Counted from the first letter of the stretch, positions 53,003 through 62,221 are shown. The stretch is 64,000 bases of DNA from JAICXG01 sp036825615 (GCA_036825615.1 DAISXY010000003.1:222157-286156); one strand, 5' to 3'. Notes: generated by a model from the sequence alone, not told the origin. Numbers and translations: made by a program.

Positions 53003-53920
53003 TTACAGAACCGCCGTTTCAGTTTCTTCCATGACCTGCGGAGGCTTCGGTCTGCCGTAAAGAACGGCAAATAAGACTCCGGCGACGACGAGCACGATCC
53101 CAAGCACTGTCTCGAGCGAATAGTGTTCGCCGAAAAGAGTTACTCCGAAGACAAGCGCGTAGATGAGTCCGATGTAGTTAAGGACCGCCACACTCGCGAC
53201 TCGCTCGGCCTGGAGTGATTTCGTCAGGCAAACCTGCCCCTTCTGAGTCAAAACACCGCACATGAGGAGAGAAAACCATTCCCATGGCAGAGGCGTTCTC
53301 CAGTCGAACAAGCTAACGACAAGCCCGGCGGCAATCCCGACCAATTGGAAATGGAGCACGACGACGATTGCTTCTTCCCGTTCGCGCAAGCGACGGACAA
53401 GGTTATAAGCCATCCCCGAAGAGACTGCCGAAGCGATCCCGATCAGGAGATAGAAGGTGGATACCCGTGAGTCGAAGCCTTTGATTACAAAGACGCCGGC
53501 AAAGGCGATCGCATAGAAGAACCATTGGCGCGGGCGCACATATTCGTGGAGAACAAAGACGCCGATAAGTGCGGTAAAAATCGGCGAGAGATACTGGATC
53601 GTGACCGCGGTCGCGAGCGGCATCCGTTGCAGAGTGAGGAAGAAGGTGTAAAGCGCAAGCGTCCCGAAGCTGCCGCGCGCAATCAGCAGCGTGCGATTGC
53701 TGCCCTGCCAATCCATCCCTCGGCGCGCGACCTCAAACGCGCAGAGCAAGCCCGAGACAAGACAACGAAAGAAGACAATCTCCATCGCCGGGATGCGATC
53801 GAGCTGTTTCACGAACACGTTCATGACTGCAAAGGCGAAGGTGGCGAGCAGCATGTTCCCAATCCCGCGGCTGAGCGGAAGAGAAATTGCGCGGCGTCCG
53901 GTGCGAGCCTCGCGATGCAT
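53003..53920 (-). CDS. EamA/DMT-family transporter
   Basis: This is a ten-helix inner-membrane exporter of the drug/metabolite superfamily. The 305-residue protein shows two EamA repeats: the first from GNMLLATFAFAVMNVFVKQL and the second from FDSRVSTFYLLIGIASAVSS. The substrate is unknown; homologues export amino acids or metabolites. ATG 53920 is chosen; a TTG two codons earlier and ATG 53854 are possible. It stands alone. Confidence 0.9.
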   Translation of the reverse strand: MHREARTGRRAISLPLSRGIGNMLLATFAFAVMNVFVKQLDRIPAMEIVFFRCLVSGLLCAFEVARRGMDWQGSNRTLLIARGSFGTLALYTFFLTLQRMPLATAVTIQYLSPIFTALIGVFVLHEYVRPRQWFFYAIAFAGVFVIKGFDSRVSTFYLLIGIASAVSSGMAYNLVRRLREREEAIVVVLHFQLVGIAAGLVVSLFDWRTPLPWEWFSLLMCGVLTQKGQVCLTKSLQAERVASVAVLNYIGLIYALVFGVTLFGEHYSLETVLGIVLVVAGVLFAVLYGRPKPPQVMEETETAVL

Positions 53921-54059
53921 CTGCAAATGCTCAACGGTGGTGAAGGCCGTGACAAGACTGCGCTTGCATGCCTCGGCGGCCGATTACCTGTAGCGGGAAA
54001 AGAGCGGCGCGTGGTTGCACTCAGCCATATTGCTGGACACAATCAGTTCTCGAGCTGGG

Positions 54060-55859
54060 ATGAACCGAGTCCTAACTATTGTGCGAATAGCTTCAACAAA
54101 GGTTCTAAACCTTTTTCTCCTCGCAGCCAGCCTTCTGCTCATCATCTTATCGGCGATGGCCGAGGAGAAGGATGCTAATCTGAGTCCGCGCCAGTTGGTG
54201 CAACGGGCCGAGCAGCGTGTCGCGCGCGGCGACCTGGCCGGAGCCGATGAGGATATCTCGCAGGCGCTGAAAGCGGATCCGTCGTACCTGCCAGCCTACG
54301 CCGGGCGCGGCACCCTGCGCGCGAGCCGTGGCCAGTTCGATGAAGCCATTGCCGACTTTTCGCGCCTGATCGCGGCGCAACCCAAGGTGGCCGCGGGTTA
54401 TGTCGCGCGGGGAGGTGCGCGTCAGGCGAAACAAGATTTCCAGGGTGCGCTGGCGGATTACACGCAGGCCATCGCGCTGGGGCAAAATGATGCTCCGGTT
54501 TATCGTTCCCGGGCCGTGACCCGCTACTTCATGGGCGATCTCGCTGGCGCGATTGAAGATTGCCAGCAGGCGCTTAAACGCGATCCGCGCGATCTCCAGA
54601 CTCTCTGTCAGCTGGCGCAATATCTCGGCGACCAGGGCGAGGTGGCGGAGACGATTGACACCTGTGACAAGGCGATCGCGATCGCCCCGAATGCGAGCCG
54701 GCCTTATGCCTTGCGCGGGTTACTATCCGATTGGATCGGCGATCTGACTGCGGCATTGCGGGATGAAGATCGCGCCATCGAACTAAGTCCAAACGACGCC
54801 ACCGCCTGGGAATATCGGGCAGGGATTCGTCAGCGGAAAGGGGATCTCGACGGCGCTTATGCCGACGCTAACAAAGCCATCGCCCTTAATGGAGAAAGCA
54901 CCAATGCCTATTACATCCTCGGTTTGGTCTCGGACAAAAAAGGTTTGTCCGCCGGCGCGGAGGCGAACTTCAGCCAGGCAATTGCGCGCAATCCGCGTTT
55001 TGCTTCCGCTTTGATTGAACGGGGCCGTCTTCGTACAATCAAGGGCGACACCGCGGGGGGATTACAGGATCTCGATCGCGCGATCGAGCTGGCGCCGCGC
55101 AACGCGCTCGCCTGGGAAAATCGGGGCTTCTGTCGTTTTGTCCGGAAGGAATTCGATGCCGCAATTGCGGACTCGAAAAAGGCGATCGAACTGGATCCGC
55201 GGGACGCGAGCGCGTGGAACACGCTCGGCTTGGTGGCTGGCAGTCGCGGCGCACTTGCGGAAGCGAACGCTAACTATGGGAAAGCGATCGCGGTTAACCC
55301 GGCCTATTCCAAGGCTTGGTACAATCGCGCCCGACTGCGCGAGCAATCGAGAGACTTCACCGGCGCGCTGAAAGATTATGATCAGGCGATCGCGATCGAT
55401 CCGGGGGTAGGCCAGTATTACATCGATCGCGGTATGACCCGGATCCTGGCTGATCGTGTGGACGAGGCGGAAAAGGACGCTCGTCAGGCCTTAGCCCTCG
55501 ATCCGGACAATCCGCTCGCTCCATTTCTCCTCGGCGTGAGCCTCGAAGCTGCCGGGAAAAACAGCGAAGCGCGGCAGGTTTACGATCAAGCGATCGAGAA
55601 GCCATCGCCGAGCGACAAGGTGTTTGTCGCGCGCGCCCGGCTGCGGGAAATTGATGGCGACCGGAAAGGAGCGATCGAGGACCTGGACAAGGCGATCGCG
55701 ATCGCGCCGACCGCTGACAGCTATGCCCGGCGTGGTCTGATGAAACAACGCGGCGGGATGAACAAGGAAGCGCAGGCCGATTTTCGGCGCGCGCTCGAGC
55801 TTGACCCGCATTGCAGAGCGGCGCGCGAGAATCTCGACCCGCGCTTTGGTGAACCCTAG
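54060..55859 (+). CDS. Tetratricopeptide-repeat protein
   Basis: The 599-residue protein has an N-terminal hydrophobic export or anchor segment (about 13-33, VLNLFLLAASLLLIILSAMA) and then about 15 TPR units to the end, with typical repeats such as YADANKAIALNGESTNAYYI and ADSKKAIELDPRDASAWNTL. TPR domains mediate protein-protein contacts, here probably in the periplasm. Many units are very alike at DNA level (GCGATCGCG recurs), consistent with internal duplication. No catalytic domain is present. The partner is unknown. Confidence 0.85.
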   Translation: MNRVLTIVRIASTKVLNLFLLAASLLLIILSAMAEEKDANLSPRQLVQRAEQRVARGDLAGADEDISQALKADPSYLPAYAGRGTLRASRGQFDEAIADFSRLIAAQPKVAAGYVARGGARQAKQDFQGALADYTQAIALGQNDAPVYRSRAVTRYFMGDLAGAIEDCQQALKRDPRDLQTLCQLAQYLGDQGEVAETIDTCDKAIAIAPNASRPYALRGLLSDWIGDLTAALRDEDRAIELSPNDATAWEYRAGIRQRKGDLDGAYADANKAIALNGESTNAYYILGLVSDKKGLSAGAEANFSQAIARNPRFASALIERGRLRTIKGDTAGGLQDLDRAIELAPRNALAWENRGFCRFVRKEFDAAIADSKKAIELDPRDASAWNTLGLVAGSRGALAEANANYGKAIAVNPAYSKAWYNRARLREQSRDFTGALKDYDQAIAIDPGVGQYYIDRGMTRILADRVDEAEKDARQALALDPDNPLAPFLLGVSLEAAGKNSEARQVYDQAIEKPSPSDKVFVARARLREIDGDRKGAIEDLDKAIAIAPTADSYARRGLMKQRGGMNKEAQADFRRALELDPHCRAARENLDPRFGEP

Positions 55860-56099
55860 CCAGCGAGCCATTGGCCGCGCCGGAGTTTCAGTAATAAACT
55901 CGAGCCTGGCCTGGGGAGACTTAGCCGCCGGTGCTAAAGGTTATCTTGCGCGCATTCGACGAGTGGTAGCACTCAGGCTTGCCGCCTGAGTAGCTGGTCA
56001 TTCATCCGGGTCGGACAGCGAGCTTTGGTTGACGGTTGCTGATTAAGCCGAGTGTTGTCCGCGATGTTTCCGCCGCCTTGCCCAGATCACGCGGCCAGC
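55860..56099. other. Intergenic region upstream of nusA, with one hairpin
   Basis: No gene is seen. ACTCAGGC (55971-55978) pairs with GCCTGAGT (55984-55991) over five bases, a stable hairpin that could end transcription of the TPR gene although no T-run follows. The usual rimP gene before nusA is absent here. Confidence 0.5.
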
Positions 56100-56127
56100 T
56101 TGACGTGCTTCTTTGCGGAGTTATTTT
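56100..56127 (+). promoter_or_regulatory. Possible sigma70-type promoter of nusA
   Basis: TTGACG (56100-56105) and TATTTT (56122-56127) are separated by 16 bases. Transcription would start near 56134, giving a leader of about 65 bases that contains the terminator hairpin described next. Confidence 0.5.
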
Positions 56128-56151
56128 GTCGGCCTAGTCCGTTGTGGATTG

Positions 56152-56180
56152 GAGTGGGAGCCAGTGTCCCACTCTTTTTT
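56152..56180 (+). terminator. Intrinsic terminator in the nusA leader
   Basis: GAGTGGGA (56152-56159) pairs perfectly with TCCCACTC (56167-56174) over a seven-base loop, followed by six T's (56175-56180). It lies only 20 bases before the nusA start codon, after a possible promoter and before a good ribosome binding site (GAGAGGAAAG). Such a position suggests attenuation of the nusA operon, possibly responsive to NusA itself. Confidence 0.8.
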
Positions 56181-56199
56181 GTCTGCGGAGAGGAAAGTT

Positions 56200-57453
56200 A
56201 TGAACGCCGAATTCATCGCCATGCTCGATTACCTGGAGCGGGAACGCGGGATCAAACGCGAAGTCCTGATCGAGGCGGTCTCGAATGCCCTCCTTTCGGC
56301 CTCGAAGAAAAGTGTCGGCGCCTCGCGCGATCTGCGCATCGATATCGATCCGAAGAGCGGTGAAATCCGTGCCCTCGCCAACCTCCTGGTGGTGGAAAAG
56401 GTGACCAATCCGCAGGATGAGATTTCCCTCGAGAAGGCCCGAAAAATTAAGGCCGACGCCCAGATCGGCGAAGCCGTGGAAGTAGAAGTAACCCCGAAGA
56501 ATTTTGGCCGGATCGCCGCGCAGACCGCGAAACAGGCGATGATGCAGCGCATCCGGCAGGTCGAGAAGGAGATGATCTACGACGAGTTCAAGGATCGCGC
56601 GGGCGAGATCGTAAGCGGGACGGTGCGGCGATTCGATCGCTCGGATGTGATCCTCGACCTGGGGAAATTTGAAGCGGTCATGCCGCAGCGCGAGCGTGTC
56701 GTGGTCGAGGATTATAATGTCGGCGACCGGCTCCGGGCCTATGTCGTCGCGGTCGAGAACGGCGCGCGCGGTCCGGAAATTATCGTGTCGCGCAGTCATC
56801 CGAATTTTGTTCGCCGGCTCTTCGAGCTGGAGGTAAGCGAGATTGCGGATGGCACGGTCGAGATTCGCGGGATCGCGCGCGAGGCGGGTTATCGCACAAA
56901 GATCGCGGTCTTTAGCGATAATCCGAAGGTCGATCCGGTCGGCGCCTGTGTCGGGATGCGCGGTTCGCGAGTGAAAAACATCGTGCGCGAACTGAACAAC
57001 GAGAAAGTCGACATCATTCGCTGGAGCTCCGATCCGAAGGAATTTGTCCTCGAAGCGCTGAAACCCGCGAAGGTGAAAAACCTGGTTTTCGATGTGGAGA
57101 AAAAGGTCGCGACGATCTCGGTCGACGAAGACCAGCTCTCGCTCGCGATCGGCAAGAAAGGCCAGAACGCGCGCCTGACCAGCCGGCTGACCGGCTGGGA
57201 GATTAACATTGAGAAGGAAGCCCCGAGCACGAGCGCGGTCGAACAAAAGGTCGCGCAGGCCGCGCAAAGCCTTGCCGGTTCGCTCCCGATCACCGAAGAA
57301 CAGGCGATGACGCTGGTGAAAATGGGCTTTACCAATTTGGAAGGTTTACGCGACGCCGAATTATCCGACCTTGTCGAGATCCTCGGCGTGGACGAAGAGA
57401 AAGCGCGCGAGATTTACGACGCGGTCCATCGCGACGAACCGGTTTCTCCCTGA
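56200..57453 (+). CDS. nusA: Transcription termination/antitermination factor NusA
   Basis: NusA binds RNA polymerase and modulates pausing and termination. The 417 residues include the N-terminal polymerase-binding domain (to about 125), the S1 domain (about 130-200, with VSGTVRRFDRSDVILDLGKF), two KH domains (GMRGSRVKNIVRELNNEKVD; IGKKGQNARLTSRLTGWEIN) and a short C-terminal helix-hairpin-helix region (ELSDLVEILGVDEEKAREIY). The ATG at 56200 follows AGGAAAG. It is the first gene of nusA-infB-rbfA-nrnA-truB-ribF and probably controlled by the leader terminator just upstream. Confidence 0.96.
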   Translation: MNAEFIAMLDYLERERGIKREVLIEAVSNALLSASKKSVGASRDLRIDIDPKSGEIRALANLLVVEKVTNPQDEISLEKARKIKADAQIGEAVEVEVTPKNFGRIAAQTAKQAMMQRIRQVEKEMIYDEFKDRAGEIVSGTVRRFDRSDVILDLGKFEAVMPQRERVVVEDYNVGDRLRAYVVAVENGARGPEIIVSRSHPNFVRRLFELEVSEIADGTVEIRGIAREAGYRTKIAVFSDNPKVDPVGACVGMRGSRVKNIVRELNNEKVDIIRWSSDPKEFVLEALKPAKVKNLVFDVEKKVATISVDEDQLSLAIGKKGQNARLTSRLTGWEINIEKEAPSTSAVEQKVAQAAQSLAGSLPITEEQAMTLVKMGFTNLEGLRDAELSDLVEILGVDEEKAREIYDAVHRDEPVSP

Positions 57454-57505
57454 AATGGCCATGACACGCAGACGCTCACGGCCATGAGCACAAGAGTTTT
57501 TAGGA

Positions 57506-59890
57506 ATGGCAACAAAAGCGACGACGAAATCGACGGCGGGAAAAACGACCGCCCGCAAGGCAGCGGCGAAAACCAGCGCCGCTAAGCCGCCGTCGCGTAC
57601 ACGTCCCGCAGCAGCCAAGCCCGTCGCCAAGACAAAAACAACCAAGAGCGTCGAGAAAGTCGAGCCGGTCGCCAAGGATGGTGCAATTTCCACCTCGGCC
57701 AAGGCAAAAGCAGCTGAGCGGGTGACTTCGCCGCCCAGCCAGGCGGTCCCAGCTCCGGTCAAACCGGCCGAGCCGCCCAAGAAGGTGGAAGCGCCAAAAT
57801 CGAGAACGGCTTTCGCACCAATTACTGCGAAGAGGCCACTCGCCCCTGCCGCCAAACCTGCACCACCAGCTCCTCCATCTCCGCCGCCGGCGGCTGCGCC
57901 GAAACCGGTGATCGAAAGTGTGTCACTGATCGAACCGCACGCGCCGAAGCCAAAACGCGCTCCCGGCGATGAAACCAAGCGCGCCATTCTCCCGCCCATC
58001 TCGCGTATCCGCACGCCTGCGGCCGCCCCCGAGCCGGCAAAAGTGGAGCCGCCGCCACCGGCCCCTGCACCTCCAGCCGCCGAGGAGGAAGCTGCGGAGA
58101 CGGAGGACGGCCGCAAGATCATTCATATCAAGCCGCCGATCATTGTGAAGGACCTCGCGACCCAGCTCGGGTTGAAAAATTTCCACCTCATCAAGGAGCT
58201 GATGGATGACTACAATATTTTTGCGAACCCAAACCTGACGGTCGAGCCGGAGGTGGCGACCAAGATTTGCGAGAAGCACGGCTTCGTTTTCGAGATGGAA
58301 CGGCGCGAAAAAGGCGCCGGGGTGCACAAAGCGGTTGAAGTGGTCGCGCCTCCTCCGCCGCCGGTCATCGAGAAGGAAGAGGAACTCAAGGTCCGGCCGC
58401 CGGTTATCACTTTCATGGGTCACGTCGACCACGGGAAGACCTCGCTCATGGACGCGATTCGCAAGACACGCGTTGCGGCGGGCGAAGCGGGTGGAATCAC
58501 CCAGCACATCGGCGCGTACACGGTCGATTACAAGGGAACCAAGATCACCTTTCTCGATACCCCGGGGCACGCTGCTTTCACCGCGATGCGGGCGCGGGGC
58601 GCGAATGTGACTGACATCGTGGTGCTGGTGGTCGCAGCCGACGACGGCCTGATGCCGCAAACCATCGAGGCGATCAACCACGCCAAGGCCGCGCCCCAGG
58701 TGAAGATCATGGTGGCGATTAACAAGATCGATTTACCCTCGGCGAACCTTGATCGAGTGAAACAGCAACTCCAGGAACACGGCCTCACACCGGAAGATTG
58801 GGGCGGGGAAACCATCACCGTTCCCACCTCGGCGACGAAAGGGACCGGAATTGACCAATTGCTCGAAAACATGGCCGTGCAGGCCGAAGTGATGGAATTG
58901 AAAGCCTCGCCTACGGCCCGGCCGCGCGGGGTTGTCATCGAGGCGCAGGTCGAGCCTGGTCGCGGACCGACCGCGACCGTGATTGTGCAAATGGGCACGC
59001 TCAAGGTGGGCGAGCCCTTCATCTGCGGCGATTACGCCGGGAAAGTGAAATCGCTCATCGATGATCAGGGGAAAATGATCAAATCGGCTGGTCCTTCCAT
59101 GCCGGTGAAGGTGCTCGGTTTTACCGGGTTGCCCGATGCGGGGGACGAATTTCTCGTCATGGAATCGGAGAAATCGGCCAAGCTTTTGAGCGAAGAACGG
59201 CTCACGGCGAAGCGGAACGAAAAACTGAGCATGCCGCAGCGCGCCACGCTCGAGAGTCTGCTCCAGGCGGCCGATGGGAAAAAGGTTTTGCGCCTGGTCT
59301 TGAAATGCGACACCCAGGGTTCGCTCGAAGCCATCGCAGGGTCGTTAGGCCAGATCGAGAGCAAAAAGGTCGACCTCGAGATCATCCATTCCGGAGTCGG
59401 CCCGATCTCCGAGTCGGACATCCTGCTCGCGAGCGCCTCGAACGCGGTCGTGATCGGCTTCAACATCAAGGTCGAGAGCAACGCGGTCGGCGCGGCCAAG
59501 CGCGAAGTGGTGCAGGTCAAGCTTTACAGCATCATCTATGAGCTGATCGATCAGATTAAGGAGGCGATGGCGGGCCTGCTCGAGCCGGAGCATCGCGAGA
59601 CCGTCATCGGCCACGCCGAAGTGAAACAGGTTTTCCAACTCAGTCGCGGCATCGTCGCCGGCTGCCTTGTGACCGACGGGCGGATCGCTCGCACAGCGCG
59701 GGCCCGGGTTTTGCGCCGGCGCCAGCCGGTCTACGATGGAGGAATTTCCACCCTCCGCCGTTTCCAGGACGACGTGAAGGAGGTGCGCAGCGGGCTCGAG
59801 TGCGGCATCAAGCTCGGCGACTTCAGCGAATATCAGGTCGGTGACGTCATCGAATGCTACCAGCTCGAACAGGTGCCGCAGAAGCTGTGA
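57506..59890 (+). CDS. infB: Translation initiation factor IF-2
   Basis: IF-2 is the GTPase that delivers initiator tRNA to the ribosome. The 794 residues have an Ala/Lys/Pro-rich N-terminal region (to about 200), an IF2_N-like helical domain (about 204-265, HIKPPIIVKDLATQLGLKNF) and the GTPase with GHVDHGKT at about 305, DTPGH and NKID. Domains II, III and the fMet-binding domain IV (DTQGSLEAIAGSLGQIESKK to the end) follow. It lies 52 bases after nusA. The word TCGTTAGGC at 59342 encodes the Ser-Leu-Gly of GSLGQ. Confidence 0.97.
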   Translation: MATKATTKSTAGKTTARKAAAKTSAAKPPSRTRPAAAKPVAKTKTTKSVEKVEPVAKDGAISTSAKAKAAERVTSPPSQAVPAPVKPAEPPKKVEAPKSRTAFAPITAKRPLAPAAKPAPPAPPSPPPAAAPKPVIESVSLIEPHAPKPKRAPGDETKRAILPPISRIRTPAAAPEPAKVEPPPPAPAPPAAEEEAAETEDGRKIIHIKPPIIVKDLATQLGLKNFHLIKELMDDYNIFANPNLTVEPEVATKICEKHGFVFEMERREKGAGVHKAVEVVAPPPPPVIEKEEELKVRPPVITFMGHVDHGKTSLMDAIRKTRVAAGEAGGITQHIGAYTVDYKGTKITFLDTPGHAAFTAMRARGANVTDIVVLVVAADDGLMPQTIEAINHAKAAPQVKIMVAINKIDLPSANLDRVKQQLQEHGLTPEDWGGETITVPTSATKGTGIDQLLENMAVQAEVMELKASPTARPRGVVIEAQVEPGRGPTATVIVQMGTLKVGEPFICGDYAGKVKSLIDDQGKMIKSAGPSMPVKVLGFTGLPDAGDEFLVMESEKSAKLLSEERLTAKRNEKLSMPQRATLESLLQAADGKKVLRLVLKCDTQGSLEAIAGSLGQIESKKVDLEIIHSGVGPISESDILLASASNAVVIGFNIKVESNAVGAAKREVVQVKLYSIIYELIDQIKEAMAGLLEPEHRETVIGHAEVKQVFQLSRGIVAGCLVTDGRIARTARARVLRRRQPVYDGGISTLRRFQDDVKEVRSGLECGIKLGDFSEYQVGDVIECYQLEQVPQKL

Positions 59891-59973
59891 TCGGAGAATT
59901 GTGAATCGAGATTCGTGAAGCGGCATCCGATCCGCCGATGGAACGATTCTCGAATCTCGCTCGAACGAACGAT

Positions 59974-60330
59974 ATGAAACACCGACTCCTGCGCGTTAAC
60001 GAACTCCTCAAACGAGAGCTGAGCGCGCTCCTCGTCCGCGAGATGGACTTCGCGGACTTGCTCGTGACCGTGAACCAGGTCGACGTCACGCCCGATCTCA
60101 AATCGGCTCATGTTTACGTCAGCGTTTTGGGCGGCAACGGCCACACCAATGTGATTGCAGAGTTGGAAGAGGCGCGCGCCATGCTCCAGCACGATCTCGC
60201 CAAACATGTGATTTTGAAATACACCCCGCACCTGATTTTTCACCTCGACGATTCGATTGAGCGTGGCTCGCGTGTCCTCGAGATCCTGCAGGAAATCGAA
60301 CCACCGCCCAGCGACGAGACCAAGAAATGA
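59974..60330 (+). CDS. rbfA: Ribosome-binding factor A
   Basis: RbfA is a KH-fold 30S maturation factor. The 118-residue product from ATG 59974 begins MKHRLLRVNELLKRELSALL, in line with the family; it has the VTVNQVDVTPDLKSAHVYVS strand-turn-helix and the end HLIFHLDDSIERGSRVLEIL. The frame can also start at ATG 59938. It overlaps the next gene by four bases. No anomaly was seen. Confidence 0.93.
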   Translation: MKHRLLRVNELLKRELSALLVREMDFADLLVTVNQVDVTPDLKSAHVYVSVLGGNGHTNVIAELEEARAMLQHDLAKHVILKYTPHLIFHLDDSIERGSRVLEILQEIEPPPSDETKK

Positions 60331-61358
60331 ACACGACCATCGCCGCACCAGGCCCGGAAGCCGCCCTTGCCGCGCCTCGCCTAACGAACGCCAGCTTCGC
60401 CGAAATCGCCGCGGCGCTGCGCCAGCATCAGACTTTCGCCGTCATCAGCCACGTCCGGCCGGACGGCGACGCGCTTGGGAGCCAGATCGCGATGGGCCTG
60501 GCGCTGCAAAAAATGGGCAAGCAGGTGAAGGTCTGGAATGAGGAAGGTTTGCTCGAGAAATTCTCCTTCCTTCCGGGCGGCGCGATCGTGGAGTTCCCGC
60601 CTAACGAAAAGCAGGACTTCGATGTCGTGCTCGCGCTCGATACCGCGACCCGGCAGCGCCTCGGCACGCCCCTCGATTCGTTAGGTAATACCAAGCTTTG
60701 GATTAACATCGATCATCATGGGAGCAATCCCCGCTACGGCGATCTTGTGCACATCGATCCGAGCGCGCCGGCCACCGGCCAGATCTTGTTCGAGCTGCTC
60801 CAGAGTCAGGATTTGCCGCTCGACGAAGTGATCGCGGAAAACCTTTTCGCCGCCATTTCCACCGACACCGGCTCTTTCCAATATCCAAACACCACCGCGC
60901 GCACCTTTGAAATCGCGGCCGACATTCTCCGCTGCGGAATCAATGTCGGGAAGCTGAGCCAGCAACTTTACGAGAGTTATCCTCGGCGCCGGATCGAACT
61001 CCTGCGAGTCCTGCTTGACCGGATGCGTTTCGATGCCGGAGGGAAGGTGGCGAGCTTCAGCCTGCCGCTCGCGACCGCAAACGAGCTCGGCGTGATTCCG
61101 GAAGACAACGAAGGCTTGATCGATCACCTCCGTGCCACCCGCGGTGTCATCATCGCGATCTTTTTTGAAGAACTCGCCGACGGCAAGGTCCGGGTCAGCA
61201 TGCGCTCGAAAGACGAACGGGCGGATGTGTGCGCAATTTGTTTGAGCTTCAAAGGCGGGGGTCACAAGCTCGCCGCGGGAGCCCGCGTGCCCGGCAGCCT
61301 GGAGGAAGTGGAGGAGAAAGTGATCGCGGCGGCGGTGGAGTCCGCCGCCTCAGTGTGA
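60327..61358 (+). CDS. DHH-family phosphoesterase (NrnA type)
   Basis: NrnA-type DHH/DHHA1 enzymes degrade nanoRNAs and pAp. The 343 residues have the metal motifs VISHVRPDGDALGSQIA and NIDHHGSN with the DHH, plus AISTDTGSFQYPNTTARTFE and the C-terminal GGGHKLAAGA of DHHA1. It sits between rbfA and truB, where it also lies in many bacteria. Two exact 9-mer copies occur (60379 as Leu-Thr, 60599 as Pro-Asn-Glu) and a one-base variant at 60678 (Ser-Leu-Gly). Confidence 0.93.
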   Translation: MNTTIAAPGPEAALAAPRLTNASFAEIAAALRQHQTFAVISHVRPDGDALGSQIAMGLALQKMGKQVKVWNEEGLLEKFSFLPGGAIVEFPPNEKQDFDVVLALDTATRQRLGTPLDSLGNTKLWINIDHHGSNPRYGDLVHIDPSAPATGQILFELLQSQDLPLDEVIAENLFAAISTDTGSFQYPNTTARTFEIAADILRCGINVGKLSQQLYESYPRRRIELLRVLLDRMRFDAGGKVASFSLPLATANELGVIPEDNEGLIDHLRATRGVIIAIFFEELADGKVRVSMRSKDERADVCAICLSFKGGGHKLAAGARVPGSLEEVEEKVIAAAVESAASV

Positions 61359-61372
61359 GGCCCTAACGAATG

Positions 61373-61491
61373 GTCATCCCGAGCGAAGCGCAGTGGAGTC
61401 GAGGGATCCAGCGGAAGGGCCCGGTGGCGACGAGGCGGTATGGTGATTCGCCGGGATCCCTCGACTCCGCTAAGGCTTCGCTCGGGACGAC
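61373..61491. repeat. Inverted GTCATCCCGAGC-type repeats between nrnA and truB
   Basis: The arms are 61373-61409 (GTCATCCCGAGCGAAGCGCA...) and 61454-61491 (GGATCCCTCGACTCCGCTAA...GGGACGAC), near-perfect inverted copies about 44 bases apart. The truB ATG starts at the next base. They can fold into a long hairpin that includes the truB translation start region. Relatives are at 8301-8425 and 11283-11368. Confidence 0.8.
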
Positions 61492-62214
61492 ATGAGTGTT
61501 TCCGCCACACCCGACGGCGTCCTCCTGGTCGACAAAGCCGCCGGCATGACTTCCCACGACGTCGTCGCGCTGGTCCGGCGCCAGCTCCAGATCAAGAAGA
61601 TTGGCCATTGCGGCACTCTCGATCCGATCGCGACCGGCCTGCTCATTCTCACGATTGGTCGCGGGACCAAGATCCAGGACCTGCTCATGAGCGAGGACAA
61701 GGAGTACTCCGGCACGATGTCGTTAGGCAAAATCACCGACACCCAGGACAGTGCCGGCGAGCTGATCGAGGAACGGCCGGTGCCGGAACTCGACGAGGCC
61801 AAGGTGCGAGCCGCGTTCGATAAATTCCGCGGCGATTTTTATCAGATGCCGCCGATGGTTTCGGCGATCAAGCAGGGAGGCGTGCCACTTTACAAACTGG
61901 CGCGGCAGGGCAAAACGGTCGAGCGCGAGCCGCGCCTCGTGCACGTTTATCGTTATACGATTGATCGGATCGCGTCGCCGGAAATCGATTTCACCGTCCT
62001 GTGCAGCAAAGGATTTTATGTGCGCACTTATGCGCATGATATCGGCGAAGCGCTCGGCTGCGGCGCTCACCTCAAGGAACTGCGACGCACGCGCTCGGGG
62101 CGCTTTGATCTCAGCCGGGCGGTGACGGTCGAGGAGATCAAGAACCTGGCGCCGGCCGATTTGCTCGGGAAGATTCTCAGCCTGCCGGAAGTTTCGCGCA
62201 TGCGCGGAGCGTGA
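61492..62214 (+). CDS. truB: tRNA pseudouridine-55 synthase
   Basis: TruB isomerises uridine 55 in the T-loop of tRNA. The 240 residues begin at ATG 61492, immediately after an inverted repeat arm, with GVLLVDKAAGMTSHDVVAL; the catalytic Asp lies in GHCGTLDPIATGLLIL, and the downstream FVRTYAHDIG region is conserved. It is shorter than E. coli TruB (314) and lacks most of its C-terminal PUA-like domain, as in many bacteria. A 9-mer copy at 61720 is read as Ser-Leu-Gly. Confidence 0.95.
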   Translation: MSVSATPDGVLLVDKAAGMTSHDVVALVRRQLQIKKIGHCGTLDPIATGLLILTIGRGTKIQDLLMSEDKEYSGTMSLGKITDTQDSAGELIEERPVPELDEAKVRAAFDKFRGDFYQMPPMVSAIKQGGVPLYKLARQGKTVEREPRLVHVYRYTIDRIASPEIDFTVLCSKGFYVRTYAHDIGEALGCGAHLKELRRTRSGRFDLSRAVTVEEIKNLAPADLLGKILSLPEVSRMRGA

Positions 62215-62221
62215 GGAAAAT

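Noticed and set aside
54280..55800. Recurring GCGATCGCG-type words in the TPR gene as a possible HIP1-like signal
   Set aside because: They coincide with the Ala-Ile-Ala/Glu positions of the TPR units, so protein repetition explains them.
56134..57267. 377-residue minus-strand frame opposite nusA
   Set aside because: NusA S1 and KH domains are clear on the plus strand; the frame is an antisense shadow.
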